Notes: generated by a model from the sequence alone, not told the origin. Positions 42,162-51,500 are shown, counted from the stretch's first letter. The stretch: DNA of 64,000 nucleotides from Aristolochia californica (GCA_029961685.1 JARWKL010000010.1:12483931-12547930); one strand, 5' to 3'. Program-made: numbers and translations.

Positions 42162-42166
42162 TCCGC
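42162..42166 (+). repeat. Target-site duplication, left copy (TCCGC)
   Basis: TCCGC precedes the TGTTATGG start of the 5' LTR. The same five bases follow the 3' LTR. In uninterrupted monomers the site reads GGTCCGC followed by TTTTTGTAAAATAGG. Five bp is the usual duplication length of Ty3/gypsy integrases. Confidence 0.93.
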
Positions 42167-42573
42167 TGTTATGGACTCTATAGCATCACGAGTTACCAAT
42201 AGGTGTTGGAATTAATTAATGTGATTTTCAATTTCCATGTAATTGATTTTGGTTTGGTTTGGTTTAGAATTTATTTGGCTTGAACCATTGACCCGAGGGT
42301 CTGAATTGTATTTGGTGTCCTCAACCCTATTTAAGGTGACAACTAGGTTAATAAAGGTTAGCAAATGAGTCTAGTTTAGCTTAGAGTAAATTAGTTAAAT
42401 AGGTCGAGAGTTCCTTCAAGCTCTCTCCCATTTTCCCCCCAATTCCTTTTCCGAAATTCCCTTTCTTAAATTCTTCTGCCGCACTCCATCAATATACCTT
42501 AAGGTCAAGCAAGCAATGGAAGGAAGAGAAGAGAGGAGGGGGACAAGATCCATGGCTCGTGACGATCCTAACA
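42167..42573 (+). repeat. 5' LTR (407 bp)
   Basis: It starts TGTTATGGAC and ends CCTAACA, so it has the standard TG...CA ends. It aligns along its whole length with 47019-47424. A TATA-like CTATTTAAGG lies at 42327-42336 and an AATAAA at 42350-42355. A GGTTTGGTTTGGTTT microrepeat lies near 42250. Hand alignment gives about 33 substitutions over about 400 aligned bases plus a few indels. Two in-frame ATG codons of gag (42516 and 42552) fall inside the LTR. Confidence 0.93.
42327..42336 (+). promoter_or_regulatory. TATA-like box of the LTR promoter
   Basis: CTATTTAAGG is conserved in both LTRs, here and at 47179-47188, in an otherwise diverged stretch. The position, about 240 bp before the LTR end, fits a U3 promoter element. 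The transcription start is not determined. Confidence 0.5.
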
Positions 42574-43490
42574 ATGTGGTATTAGACAGGTCAACCCTCG
42601 ACAACTCCTCTTCTCCAAAGGACATACATCAAGTGCTTTCAGACCTTCAACAACGATCCACTCTTCAAGGTACTGAAATTACTAACATCCATAATACATT
42701 GCACACGCTGGAATCCTCTCTCCAAACAGTCATCCACCAACTTGCTACAATTCAATCGCCAATGCCACCACCAGCCACGAACTTTCAACCACAGGCAGTT
42801 CATCACCCACACTTCACGCCACCACCATCCCCACCTCTGCGCCAACAACCTATTCCCATGGCTACTCACGCACAAGGACCAACTACGGTTCCCTGGTACT
42901 TTAAACTCAATTTTCCTACATATGATGGCTCTAAAGAACCTTTACTTTGGTTCACGAAATGTGAGCAATTTTTCTATCATCAACAAACAGTGGATATGGA
43001 CAAGGTTACACTGGCCGCCTATCACCTGCTTGATGAAGCGCTCCTGTGGTTCCATCACTACCAAAATGTCCATTCCACTCAAGATTGGCTACAATTTAAA
43101 CATGCTTGCCAGATGAGGTTTGGACCTCCAGTTAGTAGCAACCCAGTGGGGGAATTGATCAACTATAAACAAACTGGCACCTTAGAATTATACCAAAAAA
43201 TGTTCCAAGAAAGGTTGGCCTGAGCCAGTGAATTTCTTCCTCCTCACCTACATGTTCAGATTTTTAATGCTGGATTGACTGAGGCGGTTAGATTGGAAGT
43301 GGAATTACTTGGTCCGACAGACTTGGACTCAACCATGAATTATGCCAGAGCTATGGAACAGAAACAAAGAGTTCTAAAAGAATCCTTAGGCCGAAAATCA
43401 TTTTAGAACAATAGAATATAGGGTACTGCACCTGGCCCACGTTTTGGCTCCTCTGCCCCTAACCGAGCAGACCAGTCTACAAGAGTGCGC
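42516..43490 (+). pseudogene. gag: gag capsid region of the retrotransposon, broken
   Basis: The frame opens at ATG 42516 (alternative ATG 42552), inside the 5' LTR, and runs 235 codons to TGA at 43221-43223. The first ~80 residues are polar and may form a coiled coil. A Pro-rich stretch follows. Then comes a Ty3-type capsid domain (about residues 125-235) with motifs such as FPTYDGSKEPLLWF and WLQFKHACQMRFG. Homology continues in the same frame past the TGA (EFLPPHLHVQIFNAGL, then NYARAMEQKQRV) until TAG codons at 43404 and 43419. The frame is lost at the C-run from 43490. The product would have packaged element RNA in virus-like particles. No intact capsid can be made. Confidence 0.88.
42577..42588 (+). 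other. Primer-binding site, degenerate initiator-tRNA-Met type
   Basis: TGGTATTAGACA begins three bases after the 5' LTR. It matches 9 of 12 bases of TGGTATCAGAGC, the complement of the plant initiator tRNA-Met 3' end used by many plant retrotransposons. It lies inside the gag reading frame. Confidence 0.65.
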
Positions 43491-43497
43491 CCCCCCC

Positions 43498-43528
<31 letters not shown>

Positions 43529-43534
43529 ACACTC
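43490..43534 (+). repeat. Poly-C plus (AC)n microsatellite inside gag
   Basis: A run of 25 C (43490-43514) is followed by about ten AC units. It separates the capsid frame from the zinc-knuckle frame, which lies in a different phase. Slippage here therefore changed the reading frame. Confidence 0.9.
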
Positions 43535-43980
43535 TTCCACGTAAATTTTTGACTAAACAGGAAATGGAGGCTAGAAAGGCCAAGGGCCTATGTTTTAATT
43601 GTGATGAACAATTTCTTCCAGGACACACCTATAAACGTTTATTCAGTATTGAACTTTGGGAAGCAGGTTCAGATGAACTTCTTGAAAATGAATTTGTTGA
43701 AGAGGAACAACAACAACCAGAACTCTCCCTCCATGCCATGCATGGCCTGCGTAGTTCTAATACCATGCAGGTAAAGGCCAAGTTACACCACCTCATGCTA
43801 CTTGCTTTAGTTGATTCTGGCAGCACACATAATTTTATCAGTGAACCCACAACGAAACAATTGGGATTGGAAATTCAACAGCAATGGGGTCTCTCAGTTT
43901 CAGTGGCCAATGGGGTTAAAATTGCCAGTGTGGGGTTATGTGCAAACACCCCTTTTACCATTGAGGGACATTCATTTTAG
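43534..43980 (+). pseudogene. Nucleocapsid zinc knuckle and aspartic protease region, broken
   Basis: The frame is open from about 43444, but recognisable homology starts after the microsatellite (KFLTKQEMEARKAKGLCFNC). A CX2C-type zinc knuckle begins at 43591. The expected final Cys after PGHT is Tyr (43630-43632), so metal binding is probably lost. An acidic Glu-rich linker follows. The protease signature LVDSGSTHNFI carries the catalytic Asp at 43813-43815. TAG at 43978-43980 stops the frame. Homology goes on beyond it without a shift (DLLVIPLSGFDLVLGVKWL). Such proteases cleave the Gag-Pol polyprotein inside the particle. Confidence 0.87.
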
Positions 43981-44376
43981 GCGGACTTACTGGTCATTCC
44001 TTTGTCAGGATTTGATTTGGTGCTCGGGGTCAAATGGCTTCAGTTATTAGGCCCTATATTGTGGGATTTTTAGGCTCGAACTATGACATTTATAGCACAA
44101 CAGGGCCAGATTACATTACAGGGTATTGTGGCACAGGTACCTAACGCACTTCACACTTTACAACTTCAGAACACTGGTGATTGTCAGTTACCTCCTTTAC
44201 TTACAACATTTGCGGATTTATTTAATGACCCTATGGGTCTACCACCAGTGCGTCATTGTGATCACCACATTCATTTGAAGTTGGGAACCGATCCAGTAGT
44301 GGTGCGCCCTTATTGTTACCCACATATACAGAAAGATGAAATAGAAAGATAGTGCATGAATATGCTCGCTTAGGGA
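43981..44376 (+). pseudogene. Protease C-terminus and protease-RT linker, broken
   Basis: This stays in the frame of the protease. It reads through the end of the protease fold (GFDLVLGVKWLQLLGPILWDF) to TAG at 44071-44073. The linker toward RT follows, with the typical LPPVRHCDHHIHLKLGTDPV region. TAG codons at 44350 and 44371 fall in the short stretch before RT. Around them the bases look locally scrambled by small compensating indels. The open part is 44083-44352. Confidence 0.82.
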
Positions 44377-44982
44377 GTGATCCATCCCAGTTGGTCTCCC
44401 TTCTCCTCACCTATTTTACAGGTACGCAAAAAGGATAAATCATGGAGGTTTTGTGTTGACTATAGGAAACTCAATTTGAAGACAATTAAAGACAAGTTTC
44501 CCATTCCAATGGTGGACGAGTTGCTGGATGAGTTACATGGTGCTACGATTTTTACCAAGTTAGATTTGAAATTGGGCTATCATAAAATTAGAGTTCACCC
44601 CGCAGATGTGGAGAAGACTACGTTCTGCACACACCACGGTCATTTCGAGTCCCTCGTCATGCCCTTTAGTCTCTCCAATGCACCCTCCACCTTTCAGGCC
44701 CTCATGAATGAGGTATTTTTCGCTTTTGCGCAACAATGTGTTAGTATTTTTTATGACATTCTGGTCTATAGTAAAAATTGGGTCGAACATCACCAACACC
44801 TACATCAGGTATTTACCATTCTACGCTCTCATCATTTGGTTTTGAATAGATCCAAATGTTCTATGGGCATCTCTAAAGTGGCATATTTGGGTCACGTCAT
44901 ATCAGCTATGGGCGTGAAAGTTGACCAGAGCAAGATACAAGCAGTAACAGATGGTCTCCTCCCACCTCCCTCGCAGCATTAA
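44377..44982 (+). pseudogene. pol: Reverse transcriptase domain, catalytically dead
   Basis: This 201-codon fragment opens without an ATG (GTG at 44377) and carries most RT blocks: IHPSWSPFSSPILQVRKKD, WRFCVDYRKLN, LDLKLGYHKIRV, and MPFSLSNAPSTFQ. The metal-binding box that is normally x-F-D-D reads IFYD. Tyr at 44752-44754 replaces the first catalytic Asp, which should abolish polymerase activity. The Gly of the usual MPFGL motif is Ser. The frame ends in a TAA at 44980 because one base appears to be lost near 44953. Homology resumes in another phase at once. The enzyme would copy element RNA into DNA. Confidence 0.92.
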
Positions 44983-45869
44983 GGGGATTTTTGGGCCTAG
45001 CAGGATATTACAAAAAATTTATCCAATCTTATGGCCAGATAGCAGCACCAATCAACAACCTTCTCAAAAAACATGCATTCAACTGGTCTTCTTCAACGGA
45101 TCAGGCTTTTCAGCTGTTAAAGAAGGCCTTAGCCTCAGCGCCTGTACTACAATTACCAGATTTTGATGAAGACTTTGTGGTGGAATGTGATGCATCTGGT
45201 GGAGGTTTAGGGGCTGTGTTACAACAATTGGGAGACATCATTGCTTATTTCAGCCACCAGTTGGGACAACACCACCACAAATTAGCTGCATATGAGAGGG
45301 AATTGATTGGGTTTGCCAAGGCTATCCAACATTGGCGACCTTATCTATGGAGACAACCATTTCTCATTCATAAAGATCATTGTAGCCTCAAGTATCTTCT
45401 TGAACAATGCCTCACCACATCACCACAGCAGCATTGGTTAACTAAACTCATGGGCTTCGATTTTACTGTTCAATATAAGCCAGGTAGTTCGAATTTGGGG
45501 GCTGATGCTTTGTCTCATTGGGACATTCCAGATTCACATGTTTATGCTATCAGCAACCCACATTCACTTTTGCTGGATTCTATTCATGAGGAAACACATC
45601 AATATCCGGAACTTATTTCATTATATCAGGATATTCAGCAGGGGACAATAGCTCATCATTGGACGATTCACGATCGTCTTATACTCTACAAAAACAAGAT
45701 TTTTATGCTTCAAACGTCCCCAGTTCTTCCCACCATTCTGTCTTCTATCCATGATAGCACACATGAGGGTCAACAGAAAACATATGTCCGAATCAGTTGG
45801 GAATTTTATTGGAAAGGCATGAAGAGCACGATTACTGATTATGTAGCTGCTTGTCAGATTTGTCAATGA
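44983..45869 (+). pseudogene. pol: RT thumb, RNase H and integrase zinc-finger region
   Basis: This is the longest open piece of the element (292 codons from 44991). It starts in the RT connection (GLAGYYKKFIQSYGQIAAP), followed by RNase H with FVVECDASGGGLGAVLQQ, YERELIGFAKAIQHW, HKDHCSLKYLL (normally TDH) and NLGADALSHW. The C-terminal part has the integrase HHCC zinc finger: HDSTH (HX3H), then CQIC (CX2C). TGA at 45867-45869 ends it just after the finger, and homology continues in the same frame. RNase H removes the RNA strand during cDNA synthesis. Confidence 0.92.
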
Positions 45870-46320
45870 AACAAGGCCGAATCTTTAAGTCATCCCAGCC
45901 TACTACAACCTCTGCAACTACCATCTCAAATATGGTCCATCATTTCAATGGACTTCATTGATGGCCTTCCCACTTCATCCGGTAAATCAATGATATTCGT
46001 TGTGGTTGATCATTTTTCATAATATGGTCACTTCATCGCTTTGGCACGTCCATATATTGCTGCTCAGGTCGCTCAGTTATTTATGGACCACATTGTCCGA
46101 TTACACGGAATTCCCACATCCATTATCAGTGACAGGGATGCCATTTTTACCAGTATCTTTTGGAAGGAATTATTCAAATTACAGGGCACCCAATTGGCAT
46201 TTTCTTCTACATATCATCTGCAGACTGACAGACAAACCGAGGTTGTCAATCGCATGATTGAAATGAATCTTCGTTGTTTTGTGGGGGACTCACCTAAACT
46301 GTGGGAGAAGTGGCTTTCCT
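45870..46320 (+). pseudogene. pol: Integrase catalytic core, broken
   Basis: The frame is that of the preceding piece. The D,D-35-E residues are all present: Asp 45951-45953 in SMDFIDGLP, Asp 46131-46133 in ISDRDAIFTS, and Glu 46239-46241 in QTEVVN, with 35 residues between the last two. TAA at 46020-46022 interrupts the core after VVVDHFS. The usual Gly of the QTDGQTE motif is Arg. The frame is lost near 46320 by an apparent one-base deletion. The protein would insert cDNA into the genome. The target duplication length fits this enzyme family. Confidence 0.91.
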
Positions 46321-46680
46321 GGCAGAATTTTTCTATAACACCTCTTATCACACCGCACTGAGAACTACTCCTTTCAGGGTAGTTTATGGCAGAGATCCAC
46401 CTCGTCTATTACCATATGAACCAGGGGCATCCAAAGTCTTCACTTTGGACCAAGTGTTAGCTGAAAGAGATGCTATGCTCACTGAGGTACGTACTCATCT
46501 CCAAGAGGCCCATCACTCTATGAAGCTCTATTATGATAAGAAGCACCGTGAGGTATCTTATTCCCCAGGAGACTATGTGTGCTTAAAGCTTCAACACTAC
46601 CGCCAACTTCAACACTTCCCCAGGAGACTATGTGTGGTTAAAGATCCAAGCACCATAATCTTTCTTCAAAATATTATGGT
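46321..46680 (+). pseudogene. pol: Integrase C-terminal region (GPY/F-like part), broken
   Basis: Homology moves to another frame (AEFFYNTSYHTALRTTPFRVVYGRDPPRLLPYE, shown here only as separate motifs YNTSYHTA and VVYGRDPP). An amphipathic stretch with VLAERDAM and YYDKKHREVSYSPGDYVCL follows. Between 46561 and 46643 a 28-bp segment is repeated at an offset of 55 bp with one mismatch, which shifts the frame again. After it the reading is scrambled until the chromodomain frame takes over near 46690. Confidence 0.82.
46561..46643 (+). repeat. 28-bp direct repeat, 55-bp offset, inside integrase C-terminus
   Basis: TTCCCCAGGAGACTATGTGT starts at 46561 and again at 46616. The match runs 28 bp with one C/G difference. 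As 55 is not a multiple of three, the duplication breaks the frame. Confidence 0.88.
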
Positions 46681-46686
46681 CCATTT

Positions 46687-47067
46687 CAGGTGTTGGACCA
46701 AATTGGCCACGTGGCCTGCTACTTGCAGCTACAAACCGAGGCAAAGATACATAATGTATTTCATGTATCCCAACTGAAGCCATTCCAGGGTGACTCACCC
46801 CTACTTCACACTCCTTTGCCACCACTCCATGAAGACAGAGTCCTTTCTACTCCATTTCAGGTATTGAAAGCATGCCACATTCAAGGCGATTGGGAAATTC
46901 TCGTCCAGTGGGCCAATGCAAACCCTAGTGACACAACATGGGAGCCATTATCAGCATTTCGACTTCTCTATCCTTCCTTCGAGCTTGAGGACAAGCTCTT
47001 TCTCCGAGAGGAGGGTGATGTTATGGACACTATAGCATCAGGAGTTACCAGCAGGCATAGGAATTAA
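46687..47067 (+). pseudogene. Integrase tail and chromodomain-like C-terminus
   Basis: This open piece of about 126 codons starts VLDQIGHVACYLQL and contains KIHNVFHVSQLKPF, the conserved integrase tail of plant chromoviruses. It is followed by a chromodomain-like module: ILVQWANANPSDTTWEPL, then LYPSFELEDKLFL. Such modules direct integration to marked chromatin, often heterochromatin, which fits the satellite target. It ends at TAA 47065-47067, 49 bp inside the 3' LTR. No start codon of its own is expected because it is the end of the Gag-Pol polyprotein. Confidence 0.85.
47006..47018 (+). other. Polypurine tract
   Basis: GAGAGGAGGGTGA, purines with one T, ends exactly at the 3' LTR start. 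This is the expected plus-strand priming site. It also encodes the last residues of the chromodomain region. Confidence 0.75.
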
Positions 47068-47424
47068 TTAATGTGGTCTTTAATTTCCATGTAATTGATT
47101 TTGGTTTGGTTTGGTTTAGAATTTATTTGGCTTGAACCATTGACCCAAGGGTCTGAATTGTATTTGGCGTCCTCAACCCTATTTAAGGGGACGACGACTA
47201 TGTTAATGAAGGTTAGCAATTGAGTCTACTTTAGCCTAGAGTAAATTAGTTAAACAGGTCGAGAGCTCCTTCAACTCTCTCCCGTTTTCCCCAATTCCTT
47301 TTCCAAAATTCCATTTCCGAAATTCTTCTTCAGCACTTCATCAATATACCTTAACGTCAAGCAAGCAATGGAAGGAAGAGAAGGGAGGAGGGTGACAAGA
47401 TCCATGGCTCGTGAGATCCGAACA
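47019..47424 (+). repeat. 3' LTR (406 bp)
   Basis: It starts TGTTATGGAC right after the purine tract and ends CCGAACA before the right target copy. The TATA-like CTATTTAAGG is kept (47179-47188). The AATAAA of the 5' LTR reads AATGAA here. The last codons and the stop of the chromodomain frame (TAA at 47065-47067) lie inside this LTR. Confidence 0.93.
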
Positions 47425-47429
47425 TCCGC
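47425..47429 (+). repeat. Target-site duplication, right copy (TCCGC)
   Basis: It follows the terminal AACA of the 3' LTR and leads into GTTTTGTAAAATAGGC of the satellite monomer. Confidence 0.93.
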
Positions 47430-47589
47430 GTTTTGTAAAATAGGCAAAAAGTGTTTTGTTTGGCTCAGGAAAATATCCCACCGAACGTTAACTTGAGAGT
47501 TTTAATTTTTCAACTCTTTGAAAATTTTGGATCATTAGAGAATTTGCATATTCAACATGTTTCAGGCTTGCATATCCACCACATTTAAA

Positions 47590-48110
47590 ACTCACATAAA
47601 CTCTAAAATTTTCATTTTGTTGTGAGCTATTTGCCTTTTCTTTTTGTTTACGAGAAAAATGGGAGTGTGAAAACACAAGTTTGGATTTGAAAAAAAATTC
47701 AACATCCAAAAATGAAATGCGCAAATGCGGAGAGAGAAAATTCCAAAAAGTATCTGTGATTTTTAAGGATTGTAAACTCTTTTAGTTTTTTACATATTGG
47801 GTTTTGCAATCATCGGAAGAGGTGGGGTGAGGCATTTTTAACTGAGTGTTGACTCCCAAACCATAAGTCATTTCTAACAAAAAATATAGCCATTACACAT
47901 CATTAATCGATCAAAACATTTATGATGATCTATGATTGTTAGGTCCGCTTTTTGTAAAATAGGCAAAAAGTGGGTTGTTTTGCTCAGGTTAAAATCTCAC
48001 CGCACATTAACTTGAGAATTTAATTTTTTCTACTCCTTGAAATTTTTGGATCATGAGGTTATTTGCATCTTCAACATGTTTCATGTTTGCATATCCACCA
48101 CATTTAAAAC
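47590..48110 (+). repeat. Deleted-variant monomer, copy 3
   Basis: It has the same junction as 29815 and 33781 (ACATTTAAAACTCACATAAA) and the same 521-bp length as copy 1. It lies just after the retrotransposon. The insertion therefore struck a monomer that already belonged to an amplified larger unit. Confidence 0.8.
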
Positions 48111-48503
48111 ATGTTAGGATCAATTAGAAATCTCTTTCTTATAAAATTCCACCAAACTATTAGGGGGTTGTACCAGTGGAATTTCCCAAACATGGATAAC
48201 AAAACTTTGTTGTTCATTTTTATTGCGTGAAATAATTTTCTCACTTAAATTTATTATAGTTTTCAATTTTTTGCATACATAAATTCTAAAATTTTTATTT
48301 TGTTGTGATATATTCACCTTATCTTTTTGTTAACACGAAAAATGGGGAAGTGAAAACTCAAGTTTGGATTTGAAAAAAAATTGAACATCCAAAATGGAAA
48401 TGCACAAATGCTGAGAGAGATAATTTATAAAAGTATCTATGATTTTTAAGGATTGTAAACTCTTTTAGTTTTTTATATATTGGGTTTTGCAATCATCGGA
48501 AGA

Positions 48504-48528
48504 GGGGGGAGGGGGGGGGGGGGGGGGG
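48504..48528 (+). repeat. Expanded G-run, 6 G + A + 18 G
   Basis: It lies at the standard monomer site. A single A at 48510 breaks the run. Confidence 0.9.
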
Positions 48529-51500
48529 CAACATTTTTAACTGTGTGTTGAATTCCAAACCATAAGTCATTTCGAACAAAAATTATAGCCATTACACATC
48601 ATTAATCGATCAAAACATTTACAATGATCTATGGTTGTTAGGTCTGCTTTAAGTAAAATAGGCAAAAAGTGGGTTGTTTGGCACTGGTAAATATCCCATT
48701 GCACGTTAACTTGAGAAATTAATTTTTTCTACTCCTCGAAACTTTTGGATTATTAGGTCCTTTACATCTTCACCTCATTTCAGGCATGCATATCCACCAC
48801 ATTTAAAACATGTTAGGATCAATTAGAAATTTCTTTCTTATAAAATTCCACCTAGCTATTAGGGTTGATAACAAAACTTTGGAGTTCATTTTTAGTGCGT
48901 GAAATAATTTTCTTCACTTGGATTTATTTTAGTTTTCAAATTTTTGCATACATAAAATCTAAAATTTTTATTTTTTATTGATCTCTATGCCTCATCTTTT
49001 TGCTTAAGAGAAAAATGGAAGAGTGAAAACTAGAGTTTGGATTTTAAAAAAAATTGAACATCTAATATGGAAATGCACCAATGCAGAGAGAGATAATTCC
49101 AAAAAGTATATGTGATTTTTAAGGATGGTAAACTCTTTTAGTTTTTTACATATTGTGTTGTGCAATCATCGGAAGAGGGGGGAAGGCGGGTGTGAGGTAT
49201 TTTTTACTGAGTGTTGACTCCCAAACCATAAATCATTTCTAACAAAAATTATAGCCATTACACATCATTAATCGATCAAAACATTTATGATGATCTTTGA
49301 TTGTTAGGTTCGCTTTTTGTAAAAAAGGAAAAAAGTGGGTTGTTTTGCTCTGGTAAATATCCCACCTCTCGTTAACTTGAGAATTTAATTTTTTCTCCTT
49401 TAAATTTTTGGATCATTAGATCATTTGCATCTTCAACGTGTTTCAGGCATGCATATCCACCACATTTGAAACATGTTAGGATCAATTAGAAATCGCTTTC
49501 TTATAAAATTCCACTAAGGTATTATGAGTTGTACTAGTGTAATTTGCCAAACAAGGAAAACAAAACCTTGGCGTTCATTTTTAGTGCGTGAAATAATTTT
49601 CTTCACTTATATTTATTATAGTTTTCAATTCTTTGCATACACAAACTCTGAAATTTTCATTTTGTTGGGATCAATTTGCCTTATCTTTTTGTTTACGAGA
49701 AAAAAGGGAGAGAGAAAACTCAAGTTTGGATTTGAAAAAAAATTGAACATCCAAAATGGAAATACACAAATGCTGAGAGAGATAATTCCAAAACTATCTG
49801 TGATTTTTAAGGATTGTAAACACTTCTAGTATTTTATATATTCGGTTTTGCAATCATCGAAAGAGGGGGGACGAGGCATTTTTAACTGATTGTTATAAGT
49901 CATTTATAACAAAAATTATAGCAGTTATACCTCATTAATCAATCAAAACATTTATGATGATCCATGATTGTTAGGTCCGCTTTTTGTAACATGGGCAAAA
50001 AGTGGTTGGTTGGCTCTGGTAAATATCCTACCTCACGTTGACTTGAGATTTTAATTTTTTCTACTCCTTGAAATTTTTTTATCATTAGGTCATTTGCATC
50101 TTCAACATGTTTCAGGCATGCATATCCACCATATTTAAAACATGTAAGGATCAATTAGAAATCTCTTTCTTACAAAATTCCACCAAGCTACTAGGGGTTG
50201 TAACGGTGGAATTTCCTAAACATGGAAAACAAAACTTTGGTGTTCATTTTTAGTGTATGAAATAATTTTCTTCAATTACATTTATTATAGTTTTCAATTT
50301 TTTCCATACATAAGCTCTAAAATTTTAATTTTGTTGTGATCTATTTCCATTATCTTTTTGTTTATGAGAAAAATGGGAGAGTGAAAACTCAAGTTTGGAT
50401 TTGAAAAAAAATTGAACATCCAAAATGGAAATGCACAAATTCTGAGAGAGATAATTCCAAAAAGTATCTGTGATTTTTATGGATTGTAAACACTTTTAGT
50501 TTTTTATATATTGGCTTTTGCAATCATCGGAAGAGGGGGGCGAGGCATTTTTAGCTGATTGTTGATTTCCAAACCATAAGTAATTTCTAACAAAAATTAT
50601 AGCCGTTACACCTATTTAATCAATCAAAACATTTACGATGATATATGATTGTTAGGTCTGCTTTTTGTAACATGGGCAAAAAGTGAGTTGTTTGGCTCTA
50701 GTAAATATCCCACGGCACGTTAACTTGAGAATTTAATTTTTTCTACTCCTTGAAACTTTAGGATCATTAGGTCATTTGCATCCTCAACATGTTTCAGGCA
50801 GGCATATCCACCACATTTAAAACATGTTAGGATCAATTAGAAATCTCTTTCTGACAATATTCCACCAAGCTATTAGGGGTTGTACTAGTGGAATTTCCCA
50901 AACATAGATAACAAAACTTTGGTGTTTGTTTTTTGTGCGTGAAATATTTTTTTCACTTACATTTATTTTAGTTTTCAATTTTTTGCATACATAAACTCTT
51001 AAATTTTCATTTTGTTGTGATCTATTTGCCTTATCTTTTTGTTACGAGAAAAATTGGAGAGTGAAAAATCATTTTTGGATTTGAAAAAAAATTGAACATC
51101 GAAAATTGAAATGCACAAATGTTGAGAGAGATAATTCTTAAAAGTATTTGTGATTTTTAAGGATTGTAAACTCTTTTAGTTTTTTATATATTGGGTTTTG
51201 CAATCATCGAAAGAGCGAGGTGAGGAATTTTTAACTATGTTTGGACTCCCAAACCATAAGTCATTTCTGAAAAATATTTTAGCCATTACTCATCATTAAT
51301 CGATCAAAACAATTACGATGATCTATGATTGTTACGTCCGCTTTTTCTAAAATTGGCAAAAAGTGAGTTGTTTGCCTCAGGTAAATATCCCACCGGACGT
51401 TAACTTGAGAATTTAATTTTTTCTTCTCCTTGAAACTTTGGATCATTAGGTCATTTGCATCTTCAACATGTTGCAGGCTTGCATATCCACCACATTTAAA

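Larger units (their letters stand above)
1..42166 (+). repeat. Left satellite array, ~680-bp monomer, about 62 copies
   Basis: This is a continuous head-to-tail tandem array. The anchor box ATGTTAGGATCAATTAG, or a close variant, starts at 599, 1277, 1940, 2621, 3300, 3981, 4664, 5322, 6005, 6691, 7375, 8054, 8720, 9410, 9974, 10656, 11359, 12050, 12742, 13434, 14124, 14806, 15512, 16203, 16895, 17587, 18278, 18967, 19658 and so on to 41647. Typical spacing is 678-692 bp. All copies have the same orientation. Each unit holds, in order: the anchor, a 9-bp inverted repeat, a T-rich stretch, a GAAAACTCAAGTTTGG box, a TATATATTGGGTTTTGCAATC box, a G-run, a CCAAACCATAAGTCATTTC box, and a GCATGCATATCCACCAC box. 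No frame stays open beyond about 100 codons, so the array is treated as non-coding. Confidence 0.97.
29132..42166 (+). repeat. Satellite block L6: degraded higher-order repeat
   Basis: Monomer types recur in a similar but incomplete order. The CATATAAAACATG type is at 29132 (variant), 36900, 38920 and 40964. The GAGGGGTTGTACAAG or AAGCATATCC type is at 33101, 39605 and 41647. The variant lacking about 160 bp is at 29815 and 33781. The TATTCACC type is at 30336. The CTATATGCC type is at 31016 and 34283. The CATAGATAAC plus TTTTTTGTG type is at 32421, 35592 and 38239. The CAATTAGCAATCTC type is at 36271. Short spacings mark deletions near 35187, 36707 and 37603. No gene is seen. Confidence 0.8.
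42167..47424 (+). mobile_element. Ty3/gypsy chromovirus LTR retrotransposon, full length, inactive
   Basis: This is a complete 5,258-bp element: 5' LTR, primer-binding site, gag, protease, reverse transcriptase, RNase H, integrase, C-terminal chromodomain-like region, polypurine tract and 3' LTR, flanked by a perfect 5-bp duplication. The order RT-RNase H-integrase defines Ty3/gypsy. The chromodomain-like tail and the small size with short LTRs suggest a chromovirus, perhaps Reina-like (inference only). Nine nonsense codons, at least three frame changes and a mutated RT active site show it cannot move by itself. Base composition is clearly less AT-rich than the satellite it entered. No sign of recent activity or recombination between the LTRs is seen. 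Confidence 0.95.

Noticed and set aside
42416..42875. Minus-strand open frames across the 5' LTR and gag start
   Set aside because: They are shadows of the gag frame and LTR with no recognisable domain.
43398..43628. Glycine-run open frame on the - strand opposite gag
   Set aside because: It is the reverse reading of the poly-C and AC tract inside gag. The real homology is on the + strand.
46000..46257. Second open frame overlapping the integrase core (+ strand)
   Set aside because: It is an out-of-phase shadow. The integrase motifs are in the other frame.
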